Positions 9,604 to 20,698 of a stretch of DNA of 64,000 nucleotides are shown in pieces; position 1 is the first letter of the stretch; the number at the start of each line of letters is the position of its first letter. Under the pieces are notes generated by a model, which saw nothing but the letters and a program-made list of their open reading frames with translations, was not told the DNA's origin and made no database searches. Location of the stretch: NCBI GenBank assembly GCA_028583605.1, contig CM053326.1, positions 16,758,046 to 16,822,045 on the forward strand, in the 5' to 3' direction. The position numbers and the translations under genes were made by a program. Source of the stretch: Dastarcus helophoroides (lineage: Eukaryota; Arthropoda; Insecta; Coleoptera; Bothrideridae).

Positions 9604-10020
9604 TTAATTTATATACCAAACACTTAGTAGCGCAACATTTGTTTCTGCACATTGGTGTCGGTATTCATTGAATAGATAATGTGTGAAGTTAAATATTTCA
9701 TCTTGACCCGTCTTTAATTCTCTTAACTTTCGGCACACAATACTTTCCAAATCTATTATTTCGTTTTTAGGAAGATGTTGCTCCAACCATTTATTCTTTT
9801 AGAGACTTTTTACCAATATCAATTTTTCTGGATCCACAATTTCTCTTATGTAGCTGGGAATGTCTTCAAATTTCAAAGTGTTCTTCTCATTATGCCCTTC
9901 TTCCCAAAGTAATCCATGTATTTTACGGGTTCAACCTTAACTTGGAACTTCATTTGACTACTGAGTAGGGAAAAGTCTATTGGCATTTTAATAATTTTAT
10001 GCCATGTTTCGTTATTATGT
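9604..10020 (-). pseudogene. Decayed gene of unknown family
   Basis: Read on the minus strand, protein-like sequence runs from about 10020 to the stop at 9604. The first section includes WHKIIKMPIDFSLLSS and VKVEPVKYMDYFGKK. A frame change near 9890 leads into KFEDIPSYIREIVDPEKL, and then one in-frame stop near 9800 precedes the final intact stretch (60 codons, 9604-9786) with KLRELKTGQDEIFNFTHYL. Charged and aromatic residues are distributed as in a soluble globular protein and there is no low complexity. I cannot assign a function. It is cut on its 5' side by the inverted-repeat element that starts at 10022, so that insertion probably interrupted it. Part of a virus-derived or Maverick-derived block is one possibility given its neighbours, but nothing in the sequence proves it. 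Confidence 0.45.
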
Positions 10021-10021
10021 A

Positions 10022-11331
10022 CAGGGTCTTTGGTTATAAAGGCACTCCCCATTTATCTTTCGAAATATGATAGATACAAAAAATTTTAAATACAAAGGTT
10101 TCTAGATCCTTCTTAAATTTTTATTTAACCTAAGTTTGCTATATACAGGGTGCTACGTTTTTTCAGAATCAAAATCAACTTCGGTTTTTTAAATGGAACA
10201 CCAATTATTTTTTCATTTTTGAATTCTCCTAAAAATTTTACACAAGCTTTATTTAACATACCTATATTTAAATTTAACTATTACCGAAAAATTGAAAATT
10301 GTAAATCATCAATGTGTTCTTGATTTTATGCTAAGAATTCGGTATCTCTATCTAAATATTAAATGTAAAAGTTTTTAAAAATTGCCTAAATTTTTGTTTA
10401 AAATAATTTAATGATATACGGGGTGTTTAGTTTTTCAGAATCCAAACCTAATTTGGTTTTTTAAATAGAACATTCCGATTATTTTTTTATTTTTGAATTC
10501 TCCTGCAAATTCTACATATATTTTATATAACATACCTCTTATCTAAATTTAACTGTTTTAGAAATATTCATGGCTGTAAATCGTCAATATGATCCTAAGT
10601 TCATTTTGACTAAAACTTTAATAAAAAAAAATGAAGTAACATAAAATGTTGGCTTACTTCAAAATATATCACTAATAAAATAAAAAGAAAAAGAGCAGCC
10701 CATTTCTTCTATACTAAACAGTTTTAGAGTTATATATACAAGTTTTTGTTATAAGATTAGAAAATGTCGATTTTTTACCTAACAACGTTTTTGAAACTAT
10801 TGAATCTGAGAATAAGGTATATTTTATGAAATACGTGTAGAATTATCAAAGCAGTTCAAATATAAAAACATAGTTGGGTTGTTCTATTTAAAAAATCAAA
10901 AATTTATTTGGATTGTAGAAAACCAAACACCCTGTATATATCAAAATTATTTAAAATAAAAATTTGGACAATTTCTATAATCTTTTGTATTTAACATTTC
11001 TTATAGATATCTATTATTTATGAAAAATCAAGATGATATTGGCGAGTTATAACTATCAATATCTCTAAAAGAATTGAATTTAGGTGTAGGTATGTTACAT
11101 AAAACATATGTGAAATTTTTAGGAGAATTCGAAAATGGAAAAATAATTGGGGTGTTTTGTTTAAAAAACCAAAGTTGATTTTTATTCTGCAAAAACGTAA
11201 CACCCTGTATATTGCAAACTTATTTCAAATAAAAATTTAAGAAGGGTCTAGAAACTTTAGCATTCAGAATTTTTTGTATCGGTTATATTTCAAAAGATAA
11301 ATGGAGGGTGCATTTATAACCAAAGACCCTG
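10022..11331. mobile_element. Long inverted-repeat (fold-back/MITE-like) element
   Basis: Ends read CAGGGTCTTTGGTTATAAA on the left and its complement on the right. The two arms, roughly 10022-10530 and 10830-11331, are diverged inverted copies of each other around an unrelated centre of about 300 bp. Each arm itself contains two related ~280-bp segments, each starting near a (G/C)GGGTG(C/T)T(A/T)-like word followed by TTTTTCAGAATC. No transposase is present. It interrupts the decayed gene at 9604-10020. Target duplication is not clear by eye. Confidence 0.7.
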
Positions 11332-12354
11332 CACATCATAAATAGCTATTTCTTTACACAAAAATGGATTTAATTTAAATTGGAAACCTTGAACATCTAT
11401 AACAAACATTTTGAAAACATCGCAGCGGAGGAATGTAAATAATAAAATGATTCTTAAAAGCTCACTTGAACCTTTATACAGGTTGAACCAAATTTGATTT
11501 CCACTATGGGGATCTCGTAAACTATTAGAGATACAAGGAAGCCTAAATGGGCAAAGTAGTGCAGAATTTAATGTCTAATATTATTTTGCTGAGAAAACAA
11601 TTGAATTCCAATTCGTCTTGATTTTATTAAGAAAAAACTGAAAATCGCCATTTTTAAAAATCAGCTGTAACTTGTTTATTTGAAGCTCGATTGAAAAAAT
11701 TCAAAAAATTAAATTAGTTGTTATTTAAGATCTTTTCACTAGTGTACAATATTTTTTTCTAAATTTAACTGTTTTCGAGAAAATTATGTCAACTTCGTTA
11801 TTTCTTGTAGACGCCATTGGATTTTATTATTTTTGAATTTGGCATATTTTTCTGATTAATTTAATTTATGACATGCCATACTTCAATTTTTGTAAAGTGG
11901 GTTAAATAAACTACTTTTTTATTTTTAACCAAAAAAATTATAGTAGGCGACGTAAGTGCCGTAACTGTTAATAATAGAACTAGAGTACCTAATTACGTAA
12001 CAATATTTATTAAAAAACTAAAAATATTGTAACAAACTGTGCAATATTTAAACAGTTTATTTATATATATGCACCCCTTTAAATGGCGTTATTCTATGAA
12101 AAAGTGTAGATGTTTTAAAAATTTTGTCGGCACTTTTTACAAAAATTTTTTTAACATTCAATACTGATTCGTGTAGCGTGAAATATCTAGCAATCTAACA
12201 TTATCAATGACTCCCATATTTATGCAAATTATCCGTCTTAAAATATTTAACTTCTAGAGATATCTAGAAAGTACACTTGCGTATAAGTCAGGGGAAAGTC
12301 GTCCTTAATAAAGCCCTTAGAATGTTCTGAGAATTACGTAATTTAAAGGTCCAT
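11332..12354. other. AT-rich non-coding sequence
   Basis: No ORF or element identified. 11455-11600, with TTTATACAGGTTGAACC, resembles the start of an interspersed repeat, but no partner end is seen. Confidence 0.4.
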
Positions 12355-13735
12355 TGACCTGAGATCCAACCACGTCCGAAAAATAAATTATTGATACCAG
12401 AATTTTGTACTATTTTTGTACCGCCAAAAAAAATTTTTTTACCGCAACCCAAAAACCGAAAATGGCAATTTACAATTCGGATCCTAGGCTAACGTGAAAA
12501 CCACGACTACCTTTAAAATCAAATCTGACTATGCCATAATTTTGTACTATTTTTGTACCTTTTTGTACCACAAGTTTTAATTTTTGTACCGTTTTAATTT
12601 CCAAGAAAAACGATATCACAACTCGGATCCCAGGTCAACGTGAAAATCACGACCACTTTAAAAATCAAATTTGATTATACCATATTTTAGTACTATTTTT
12701 GTACATTTTAGTACAATCAATTAAAAATTTTGTACCACCATCCCAACTAAGAAATAAAATATTTTAAATATTTCGGATTTTAAGCCAACGTGACAAACTG
12801 AAGTACATATCTACATCAAAAATAAAATCCGACTATACCATAGTTTTGTACTATTTTTGTACTCTTTTGTACCATTAATTAAAAATTTTGTACCACCACC
12901 CCAACTAAGAAAAAAAATATTTTAAATTTTTCGGATCCCAAGTCTACGTGACAAACTGAAGTACATACCTACATCAAAAATAAAATCCAACTTTACCATA
13001 GTTTTGTACTATTTTTGTACTCTTTTATACCATCAATTAAAAATTTTGTACCACCACCCCAACTAAGAAAAGAAATATTTTAAATATTTCGGATCTCAAG
13101 CCAACGTGACAAACTGAAGTACATATCTACACCAAAAGTAAAATGTGACCATACCATAATTTTGTATTATTTGTGTACCTTTTTTTGCCATCAATTAAAA
13201 ATTTTGTACCACAATCCTAACTAAGTAAAAAAATATTGCAAAATTTTTCGAATTTCAAGCAACCGCGACAAACTCAAGTACACATCTACGTTAAAAATAA
13301 AATCCGACTATATCATAGTTTTGTACTATTTTGGTACCCTTTTGTACCATCAATTAAAAATTTTGTACCACCACCCCAACGAAGAAAAAAATTATTTTAA
13401 ATTTTTCGGTTCCCCAGTCCATGTGATAAATTTAGATATATATCTACATCAAAAATGAAATCCTACTTTACCATAGTTTTGTACTACTTTTGTACTCTTT
13501 TGTACCATCAAATAAAAATTTTGTACCACCACCCCAACTAAGAAAAAAAATATTTTAAATTTTTCGGATCCCAAGTCCACCTGACAAACTCAAGTACATA
13601 TCTACATCAAAAATAAAATCCGACTATACCATAGTTTTGTACTATTTTTGTACCCTTTTGTACCATCAATGAAAAATTTTGTACCACCACCCCAACTAGG
13701 AAAAAAAAAATTTTAATTTTTCGGTTCCCCAGTAA
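12355..13735. repeat. Tandem array, ~158-bp unit rich in GTAC
   Basis: Eight to nine units. The landmark TTTTGTACCACC occurs near 12570 (diverged), 12731, 12896, 13047, 13205, 13365, 13522 and 13681, a spacing of about 151-165 bp. Each unit carries TTTTGTACTATTTTTGTAC, CAATTAAAAATTTTGTACCA and a GACAAACTGAAGTACAT-like word. Units are most alike between about 12850 and 13700 and decay to the left. Confidence 0.9.
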
Positions 13736-13740
13736 AACTT

Positions 13741-14118
13741 TTTGGTACTAAAAGTGCGACTATTGATTTAGGAACAAATTTGAAAATGTGGTGTAAAGAA
13801 AATATTTTTGATAAATTGTTAACGAAAATAGAAGAATTTGCAGAAAAAGATTCTGGATTTGCGTTATCAGAATTTTAGGGCTAAAGGTGAATATCAGTGT
13901 TTTCAATCCATTGAAAGCTGGAAGTTCGACAAATGTTCAAACTTCAAAAGTAATTGCAAATAAGCATGCTGTTATCAATGTTAAAAAGATGATCAATATT
14001 GCCTTTTTTGGGCGGTGGTGGCAGCTCTATACACACCCACAGGAAATTCGGAACGAAAATATTCATATCCTCATTTTACAGATGTATTAAAATTTGATTC
14101 CATCGAGTTTCGAATAAA
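13741..14118 (+). pseudogene. Remnant of Maverick/adintovirus-type protein-primed DNA polymerase N-terminal region
   Basis: Coding signal starts directly after the tandem array. Frame one, 13741-13878, includes KIEEFAEKDSGFALSEF. Frame two, from about 13887, includes FNPLKAGSS and AVINV. A further shift near 14003 leads to FWAVVAALY and then LKFDSIEFRIKL. The order EEF-EKDSG, NPL-GSS, INV, FW-ALYP, L-FDGIEFP matches a region found N-terminal to the family-B polymerase of Maverick/Polinton-like elements in arthropod genomes. This is recognised by pattern, not by search. At least two frameshifts and truncation at both ends (by the 158-bp array on the left and the MITE-like end on the right) mean it is dead. 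The polymerase and exonuclease catalytic motifs are not present. Confidence 0.55.
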
Positions 14119-16690
14119 ACTGACAAGGAGAGTACCCGAGGTGTACCCCACCGATTTTTTTTCATTTTGTGATATGTTATAGTACATAAAAAATATTGGA
14201 CATATATTTTTTTTTAGATGCTAACTCGGCGATTTAAGTGGTGAAACCACCCCTTAAAGTTAACCCCAAAAAAGAGTTTTTCCTTAATAATTCAAGAATT
14301 AATCAGAATTTTTTGATTAAATAAACGCTCCGTTATTTCTCATAAAACAGCACTTCTAAAAACATATTAGTTATGCTAAAAAGTTGCAACTCTTAATTTT
14401 TATGGGAGTGAGTTTCATTGTTTTTCTTATATATTAACTTCTGAACAACTAAATTTTATCAAATTTAACAATTTTAATAAGAAAACTCTAAAATAAAATT
14501 AAACTGTCCCAAGGTTTTGCAAAAAAAAATTCTTGAAAGGGTTTTTTTTTCTGTACAGTGTACGGAAAGTAAAACACAATATATTTTTTTAATTTTACTT
14601 TTATGATAATTATTTTGACATGTATTTTGCACTAACAGTGAAATAACGCAACACCCCTATTTTTATGACGCTTGGAGAACCCCATGGATTTGATCATTAT
14701 TAGATTGCCAATCAAAACATTTATTTTTTCACCTTTAACTTTTTATATGTTGATATTTCATCAAAATAATGTATTAACAATTTTTTTAGATGCTAAATTT
14801 GTGATTTAGGTGGTGAATTCCCCACCCCTCAAGATAACCACCAAAAACAGATTTTCTTTAATATCTCAAAAATAAATTGGAATTTTTCGGTAAAACTATT
14901 GGTACGTTGTTTCTCATAAAAATGTGCTTTTAAAAACGTATCAGGTATGTCAAAGGGTTGCAACCCCTAATTTGTATAGGGGTGGGTTTAATTTTTTCTT
15001 TTATACCAACTTTTGAACCATTGAATTTTAAGGAATTTGGCAATGTCATTGAGAAAATTAAATGGTAAAATCTGACCTGTCTTGGGGTTTTACAAATAAA
15101 AATCATTGGGAAGGGTGATTTACCCCTAGAGTCCTTTTTTCTGTATAATGAAATGAATAATTAAGCGCAACATACGGTTTTAATTTTATTGCTATAATGC
15201 TTTTTCTGACATATAATTTGCATTAAAAGTGAAATAATATAAAACTCTTACCTTTATGAGGGTTGGCGATGGGATTGATTATTATCAGATTGTGGAGCAA
15301 AAGCATTCATTTTTTCACCTTCTACTTATTTTATGTTGATATTTCAAAAACATAATATGTCAACAATCAAGTTTTAATTTGAAAATACTTATTTTTTAGG
15401 GTCTCACTCCTAAAATTTATATTTTTGCTTAAATGGAAAGAAATGTTCTTTACTGAACAGTCTGGAAACATTATATTGTGCTGAAAAAAGATCTTAGGGG
15501 TGAGACTCTAAACAATAAGTATTTTCAAATTAAAACCTAATTGTTGGCATGTTACATTGATGAAATATCCACATAAAATAAGTAGAGGGTGAAAAAATAA
15601 ATTTTGACTAGCAATCTGGTAATGCTCAATCCCATCGCCAACCCTTATAAAGGTAAAAGTTTAATAATATTTCACTTTTACTGCAAATTATATATCAGAA
15701 AAAGCATTATAGCAATAAAATTAAAACCATAGGTTGTGTTTAATTATTCATATCATTCTACAGAAAAAAATGACTCTAGGGGTAAATCACCCTTTCCAAT
15801 AATTTTTTTTGTAAAACCCCGAGACAGGTCAGTTTAATTTTTTAATTTTCTTAATGACATTGCCAAATTCTATGAAATTCAATGATTTAAAAGTTTGTAT
15901 AAAAGAAAAAATTAAACCCACCCCTATACAAATTGAGGGTTGCAACCCTTTGGCATAACTGATACGTTTTTAGAAGCACATTTTTATGGGAAAAAACGTA
16001 ACAATGGTTTTACCAAAGAATTCCAATTTATTCTTGAGATATTAAAGAAACACTGTTTTTGAGGGTTATCTTTAGGGCTGGGAAGTTCACCACCTAAATC
16101 ACAAATTTAGCATCCAAAAAAATTGTTGATACATTATTTTAATAAAATATCAACGTATAATAAGTTAGAGGTGAAAAAATAAATGTTTCGATTCGCAATC
16201 TAATAATGATCAAATCCATGGATTCTCCAACCGTCATAAAAATAGGGGTGTTACGTTATTTCACTGTTAATGCAAAAAATATGTCAAAATAATTATTATA
16301 AAAGTAAAATTGAGAACATATGTTGTGTTTTACTTTCCATATCACTGTACAGATAAAAATTAACTCAGGGGGTAAATCACCCCTTTCAAGGATTTTTTTT
16401 GCAAAATCCCGAAACATGTCAATTTTATTTTTTAGTTTTCTTAATAAAATTGTTAAATTTAATAAAATTTAGTTGTTCAAAAATTAATATATAAGAAAAT
16501 AAATGAAACTCACCCCCATAAAAATTAGGAGTTGCAAGTTTTTAGCAGAACTAATATGTTTTTAGAAGTGCTATTTTATGAGAAATAACAGAGCGTTTGT
16601 TTCATCAAAAAATTCCGATTAATTCTTGAGTTATTAAAGAAAAACTGTTTTTTGGGGTTAACTTTAAAGGGTTTTTTATGTACTATAACA
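14119..16690. mobile_element. Palindrome 1 of a MITE-like family
   Basis: The left end reads ACAAGGAGAGTACCCGAGGT (from 14123). Three blocks follow in order: one with CTAACTCGGCGATTTAAGTG, one with TGTGATTTAGGTGGTGAA, and one with AATTTGAAAATACTTATT. The same blocks then return in reverse order and orientation beyond a centre near 15455, giving arms of roughly 1.2-1.3 kb. The right arm is cut off at about 16690. No coding capacity is visible. Confidence 0.8.
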
Positions 16691-19224
16691 TATCACAAAA
16701 CATTTGTTTTTTCACCTTTAACTTATTATATGTTGATATTTCATCAAACTAATGTATCAACAATTTTTTAGATGCTAAATTTGTGATTTAGGTGGTGAAC
16801 TCCGAACTCCCCACCCCTAAAGATAACCCCCAAAAACAGTTTTTCTTTAATATTTCAAGGATAAATTAGAATTTTTCGGTAAAACCATTCTTACGTTATT
16901 TCTCATAGGAATGTGCTTCTAAAAACGTAATCAGTTACGCCAAAGGGTTGCAACCCCTAATTTGTATAGGGGTGGGTTTAATTTTGTTCTTTTATACCAA
17001 CTTTCAATCATTGAATTTTATGGAATTTGGCACTGTCACTAGGAAAATTAAAAAATAAAATTGATCTGTCTCGAGGTTTCACAAAAAAAATCATTGGAAA
17101 GGGTGATTTACCCCTGGAGTCATTTTTTTCTGTAGAATGATATGAATAATTAAACACAACATATTATAATGCTATAATATTAAACTTTTACCTTTATAAG
17201 AGTTGGCGATGGGATTGAGCATTACCAGATTGCCAGTCAAAACATTCATTTTTTCACCTTCTACTTATTTTATGTCGATATTTCATCAATATAATATACC
17301 AACAATTAAGTTTTAATTTGAAAATATTTATTGTTTAGAATCTCACCCCTAAAATTTCTATTTTCGCTTGAATGTAAAGAAATATTATTTACTGAACATT
17401 ATATTGTGCAGAAAAAATCTACATTTGCCGATCATTTCGGTCAATGTAGCAGTATTAGTAAGAAAATTAAAAACCAAAGTTGATCTCTTTCAGTTTTGGA
17501 TTAAATACATACCGTGAGGTCCAAAAGTAACGCATGTAAATTTATTATGTACGAAATTTGGCATTATCAAATGACTCTTTTAAGGCATAATTACATCCCT
17601 CTCCCTTCAACCCACCAGTTACCCCTCCAAAATTTTTAAATTGAACAAGGATGCATGTGATACCTCATTTAAAATGGTTTTTTATTCTCTATTCAGCAGA
17701 CTTAGGTTTCTTTGAATTTTTTTAATATTCGTCAAGAAAATAAAATTTAAACATTCTTAAATATATTTAAGATCCATACAATCAAATATATTTTAACCTA
17801 TGCAGGTGTATCACAAATCTATCACATTTGTCTTTTCTAAAAGATTTTGTTTCATAATTACTGATTTTTTTACCTGTACGCAAGTGAAGAAATATCCAAC
17901 AAGAAGAAAGAAGAAAAAAGAGTCTCTTTTGCAGATATCTGAAAAAATCATGCAATAAAGTATATAAAAATACAATAAAAATAATTTAGGCATAATTTAT
18001 TAATGATTAATTCCACAGAATTTCCGAACCTCTTAAAATTAAAGTTTTATGGTATTTCACTTTTAATGCAAAATGTATGTCACAATAAACGTTTCAACAA
18101 TAACATTGAAAATATATGCTGCGATTAATTTTCTATATTACTGCAAATAAAAAATTAACTCTTGGGGTAAATCATCCCTTCCGATCAGTTTTTTTACAAA
18201 ACCGGAGGTTTTTAATTTTCTTAATAATATTGCTATATTGACTCGGTAAATGTAGATTTTTTTTCATCACAATATAATGTTTCGAAACTTTGTTCAGTAA
18301 AGAACATTTCTTTCCATTCAAGCGAAAATATAAATTTTAGGGGTGAGCCCCTAAAAAATAAGTATTTTCAAATTAAAACTCAATTGTTGACATATTATAT
18401 TGTTGAAATATCGACATAAAATAAGTAGAAGGTGAAAAAATGAATGTTTTGCCCCGCAACCTGATAATGATCAATCCCATCGCCAACCCTCGTAATGCAA
18501 ATTATATGTCAGAAAAAGCATTATAGCAATAAAATTAAAACCATATGTTAGGTTTAATTATTTATATCATTTTACAGAAAAAAATGACTCTAGGGGTAAA
18601 TCACCCTTTCCAATGATTTTTTTTTGTAAAACCCCGAGACAGGTCAATTTTATTTTATGATTTTCTTAATGACCTTGCCAAATTCCATAAAATTCAACGA
18701 TTTGATAGTTGGTATAAAAGAAAAATATTAAACCCACCCTATTCAGATTAGGGGTTGCAACCTTTTGCCATAACCGAAACGTTTTTAGAAGCACATTCTT
18801 ATGGGAGATAACGTAAGAATGGTTTTACCGAAAAGTTCCAATTTATTCTTGAGATATTAAAGAAAAACTGTTTTTGGGGGTTATCTTTAGGGGTGGGGAG
18901 TTCGGAGTTCACCACCTAAATCACAAATTTAGCACCTAAAAAATTGTTGATACATTAGTTTGATGAAATATCAACATATAATAAGTTAAAAGTGAAAAAA
19001 TATATGTTTTGATTCGCAATCTAATAATGATCAAATCCATGATGTTCTCCAAGCGTCATAAAAAAACTGTTTTTGAAGTTAATTTTAAGGGGTGGTTTCA
19101 CCACTTAAATCGCCGAGTTAGCATTTTAAAAAAAAATACGTGTCCAATATTTTCTTATGTACTATAACATATCACAAAATGAAAAAAATCGGTGTGGTAC
19201 ACCTCGGGTACTTTCCTTGTAAGT
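16691..19224. mobile_element. Palindrome 2 of the same MITE-like family
   Basis: Forward blocks at 16691-17420 are matched by inverted blocks at about 18245-19220. The right end (GGGTACTTTCCTTGT, to 19220) is the complement of the left end of palindrome 1 at 14123. The spacer, 17430-18240, holds unrelated AT-rich DNA and a partial CATTTGCCGATC word mirrored at its edges (about 17422 and 18243). The whole 14119-19224 block therefore begins and ends with the same terminal repeat. Confidence 0.75.
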
Positions 19225-19346
19225 AATGAGCGATTCCATGATGATGCTGCAGTTAAGACATTTGTTCGCAATTGGCTGCAAACACGCCCCACTTATTTTT
19301 ATTATGATGGCATTAAAAAACTCCCATTCCGTTGAGAAAGATGCAT
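19222..19346 (+). pseudogene. Mariner-type transposase, C-terminal fragment
   Basis: Immediately after the palindrome, one frame reads RFHDDAAVKTFVRNWLQTRP, then FYYDGIKKLPFR, a stop, and ERCITK. This order (D-E/D-x-V-x4-V-x-N-W-L, FY-x-GI-KL, RWEKC) is the C-terminal end of mariner-family transposases such as those related to SETMAR. The W and K of RWEKC are altered and one stop is present. The DD34D catalytic triad lies upstream and is missing, probably lost when the palindromic element landed here. Confidence 0.7.
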
Positions 19347-19789
19347 AACAAAATCAAAATATTGTGTACAAAAATAGTTAATAACTTTCAAATATAGCGT
19401 GTCCAAAAAGTATGGAATATTGACTGTAACTTTTGAAATATACGTTAAAGAAATAGATAACCTAAATAAAAGTTAAATGGTTATTGACGGCGGATACTAC
19501 AGCAACTCCAATTTTTTTTCTGTTTGCAATTGTTGTTGCTATGGAGACATATTCTTTTATTTAAATAGCATCCTATATATTTTTTGTCATTTTTAAATAC
19601 ATCTTTTGTTTCTTAATATCATAACACACTTTGCTCATAGGGTTACGTAATATAACAGTCAAGTATGCATCAAAGTATAAAATATATATTTTTTATTTTT
19701 AGTAAGCGAATTTAATTCTAACAAATGTTTATACTGATCTCTACAATTTTTTAAGCAATGCGCCAATTTGTCACAAAAATTTCTAAAGG
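19347..19789. other. AT-rich spacer
   Basis: Contains TAGCGTGTCCAAAAAGTATG at about 19396, which resembles a mariner-type terminal sequence and may be the end of the mariner copy. Nothing else is recognised. Confidence 0.35.
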
Positions 19790-20698
19790 TAAAAACATGG
19801 ATATTGTGACTTTTATATTATTTCACTTTTAATACAAAATATGTGCCAGAAAAAGCATTCTGCAATAAAATTAAAACCATATATTTTGTTTAATTATTCC
19901 TATCACTCCACATTCTTATAAAAGACAACGTAATAATGGTTTCACGTAAAAATTCCAATTTATTCTTGACATATTAAAGAAAAACTGTTTTTGAGGGTTA
20001 TCTTTAGGGGAATGGAGCTCACCACCTAAATCACAAATTAAGCATAAAAAAAATTGTTGATACATTTATTTGACTTTTATCAACTTATGATAACTCTAAG
20101 GTGAAAAAATAAATGTTTTGCGTCGCAATGTAATAATGATCAAATCCATGGGGTGCTCGAAACGTGATAAAATTAAGGGTGTTACGTTATTTCATTGTTA
20201 ATGCAAAATATATGCTAGAATAATTATTATAGAAATAAAATTGAAGATTTATTTTCCATATCACTGTACAGAAAAAAATTAACCCAATTGGTAAATCACC
20301 CCTTTCAATAATTTTTTTTTGCAAAACCTTGGGACAGGTCAAATTTATTTTGTAGTTTTCCTAATGAAATTCAGTTGTTTAAAAGTTGAAATCTAAGAAA
20401 AAAATCAAGCTTACTCACATAAAAATTAAGGAATGCAACTCTTTGCAATAACTTATAAATTTTTAGGAGCACATCCTTATGATATATAATATATCGTTTG
20501 TTTCATCAAAAAATTCCAATATATTCTTGAATTAATAAAGAAAAACTGTTTTTTGGGGTTACCTTTAAGGGGTGGTTTCAGCACTTAAATCACCGGGTTA
20601 GCATCTAAAAAAGAATACGTATCGAATATTTTTTTACTTACACTTCACAAAATGAAAAAAATTCGGTGGGGTACACCACGGGTAATTTCCTTGTAAGT
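19790..20698. mobile_element. Additional inverted single-arm copy of the MITE-like family
   Basis: Repeats in inverted orientation the block with TCACCACCTAAATCACAAAT and the block with TCAGCACTTAAATCACCGGG. It ends with the same terminus (GGTAATTTCCTTGT, to 20694) found at 19220 and, inverted, at 14123. Internal deletions are present and the opposite arm is missing. Confidence 0.7.

Noticed and set aside
17811..17993. 60-codon minus-strand ORF rich in F, L and Y
   Set aside because: AT-rich spacer between palindrome arms; hydrophobic composition expected from T-rich codons.
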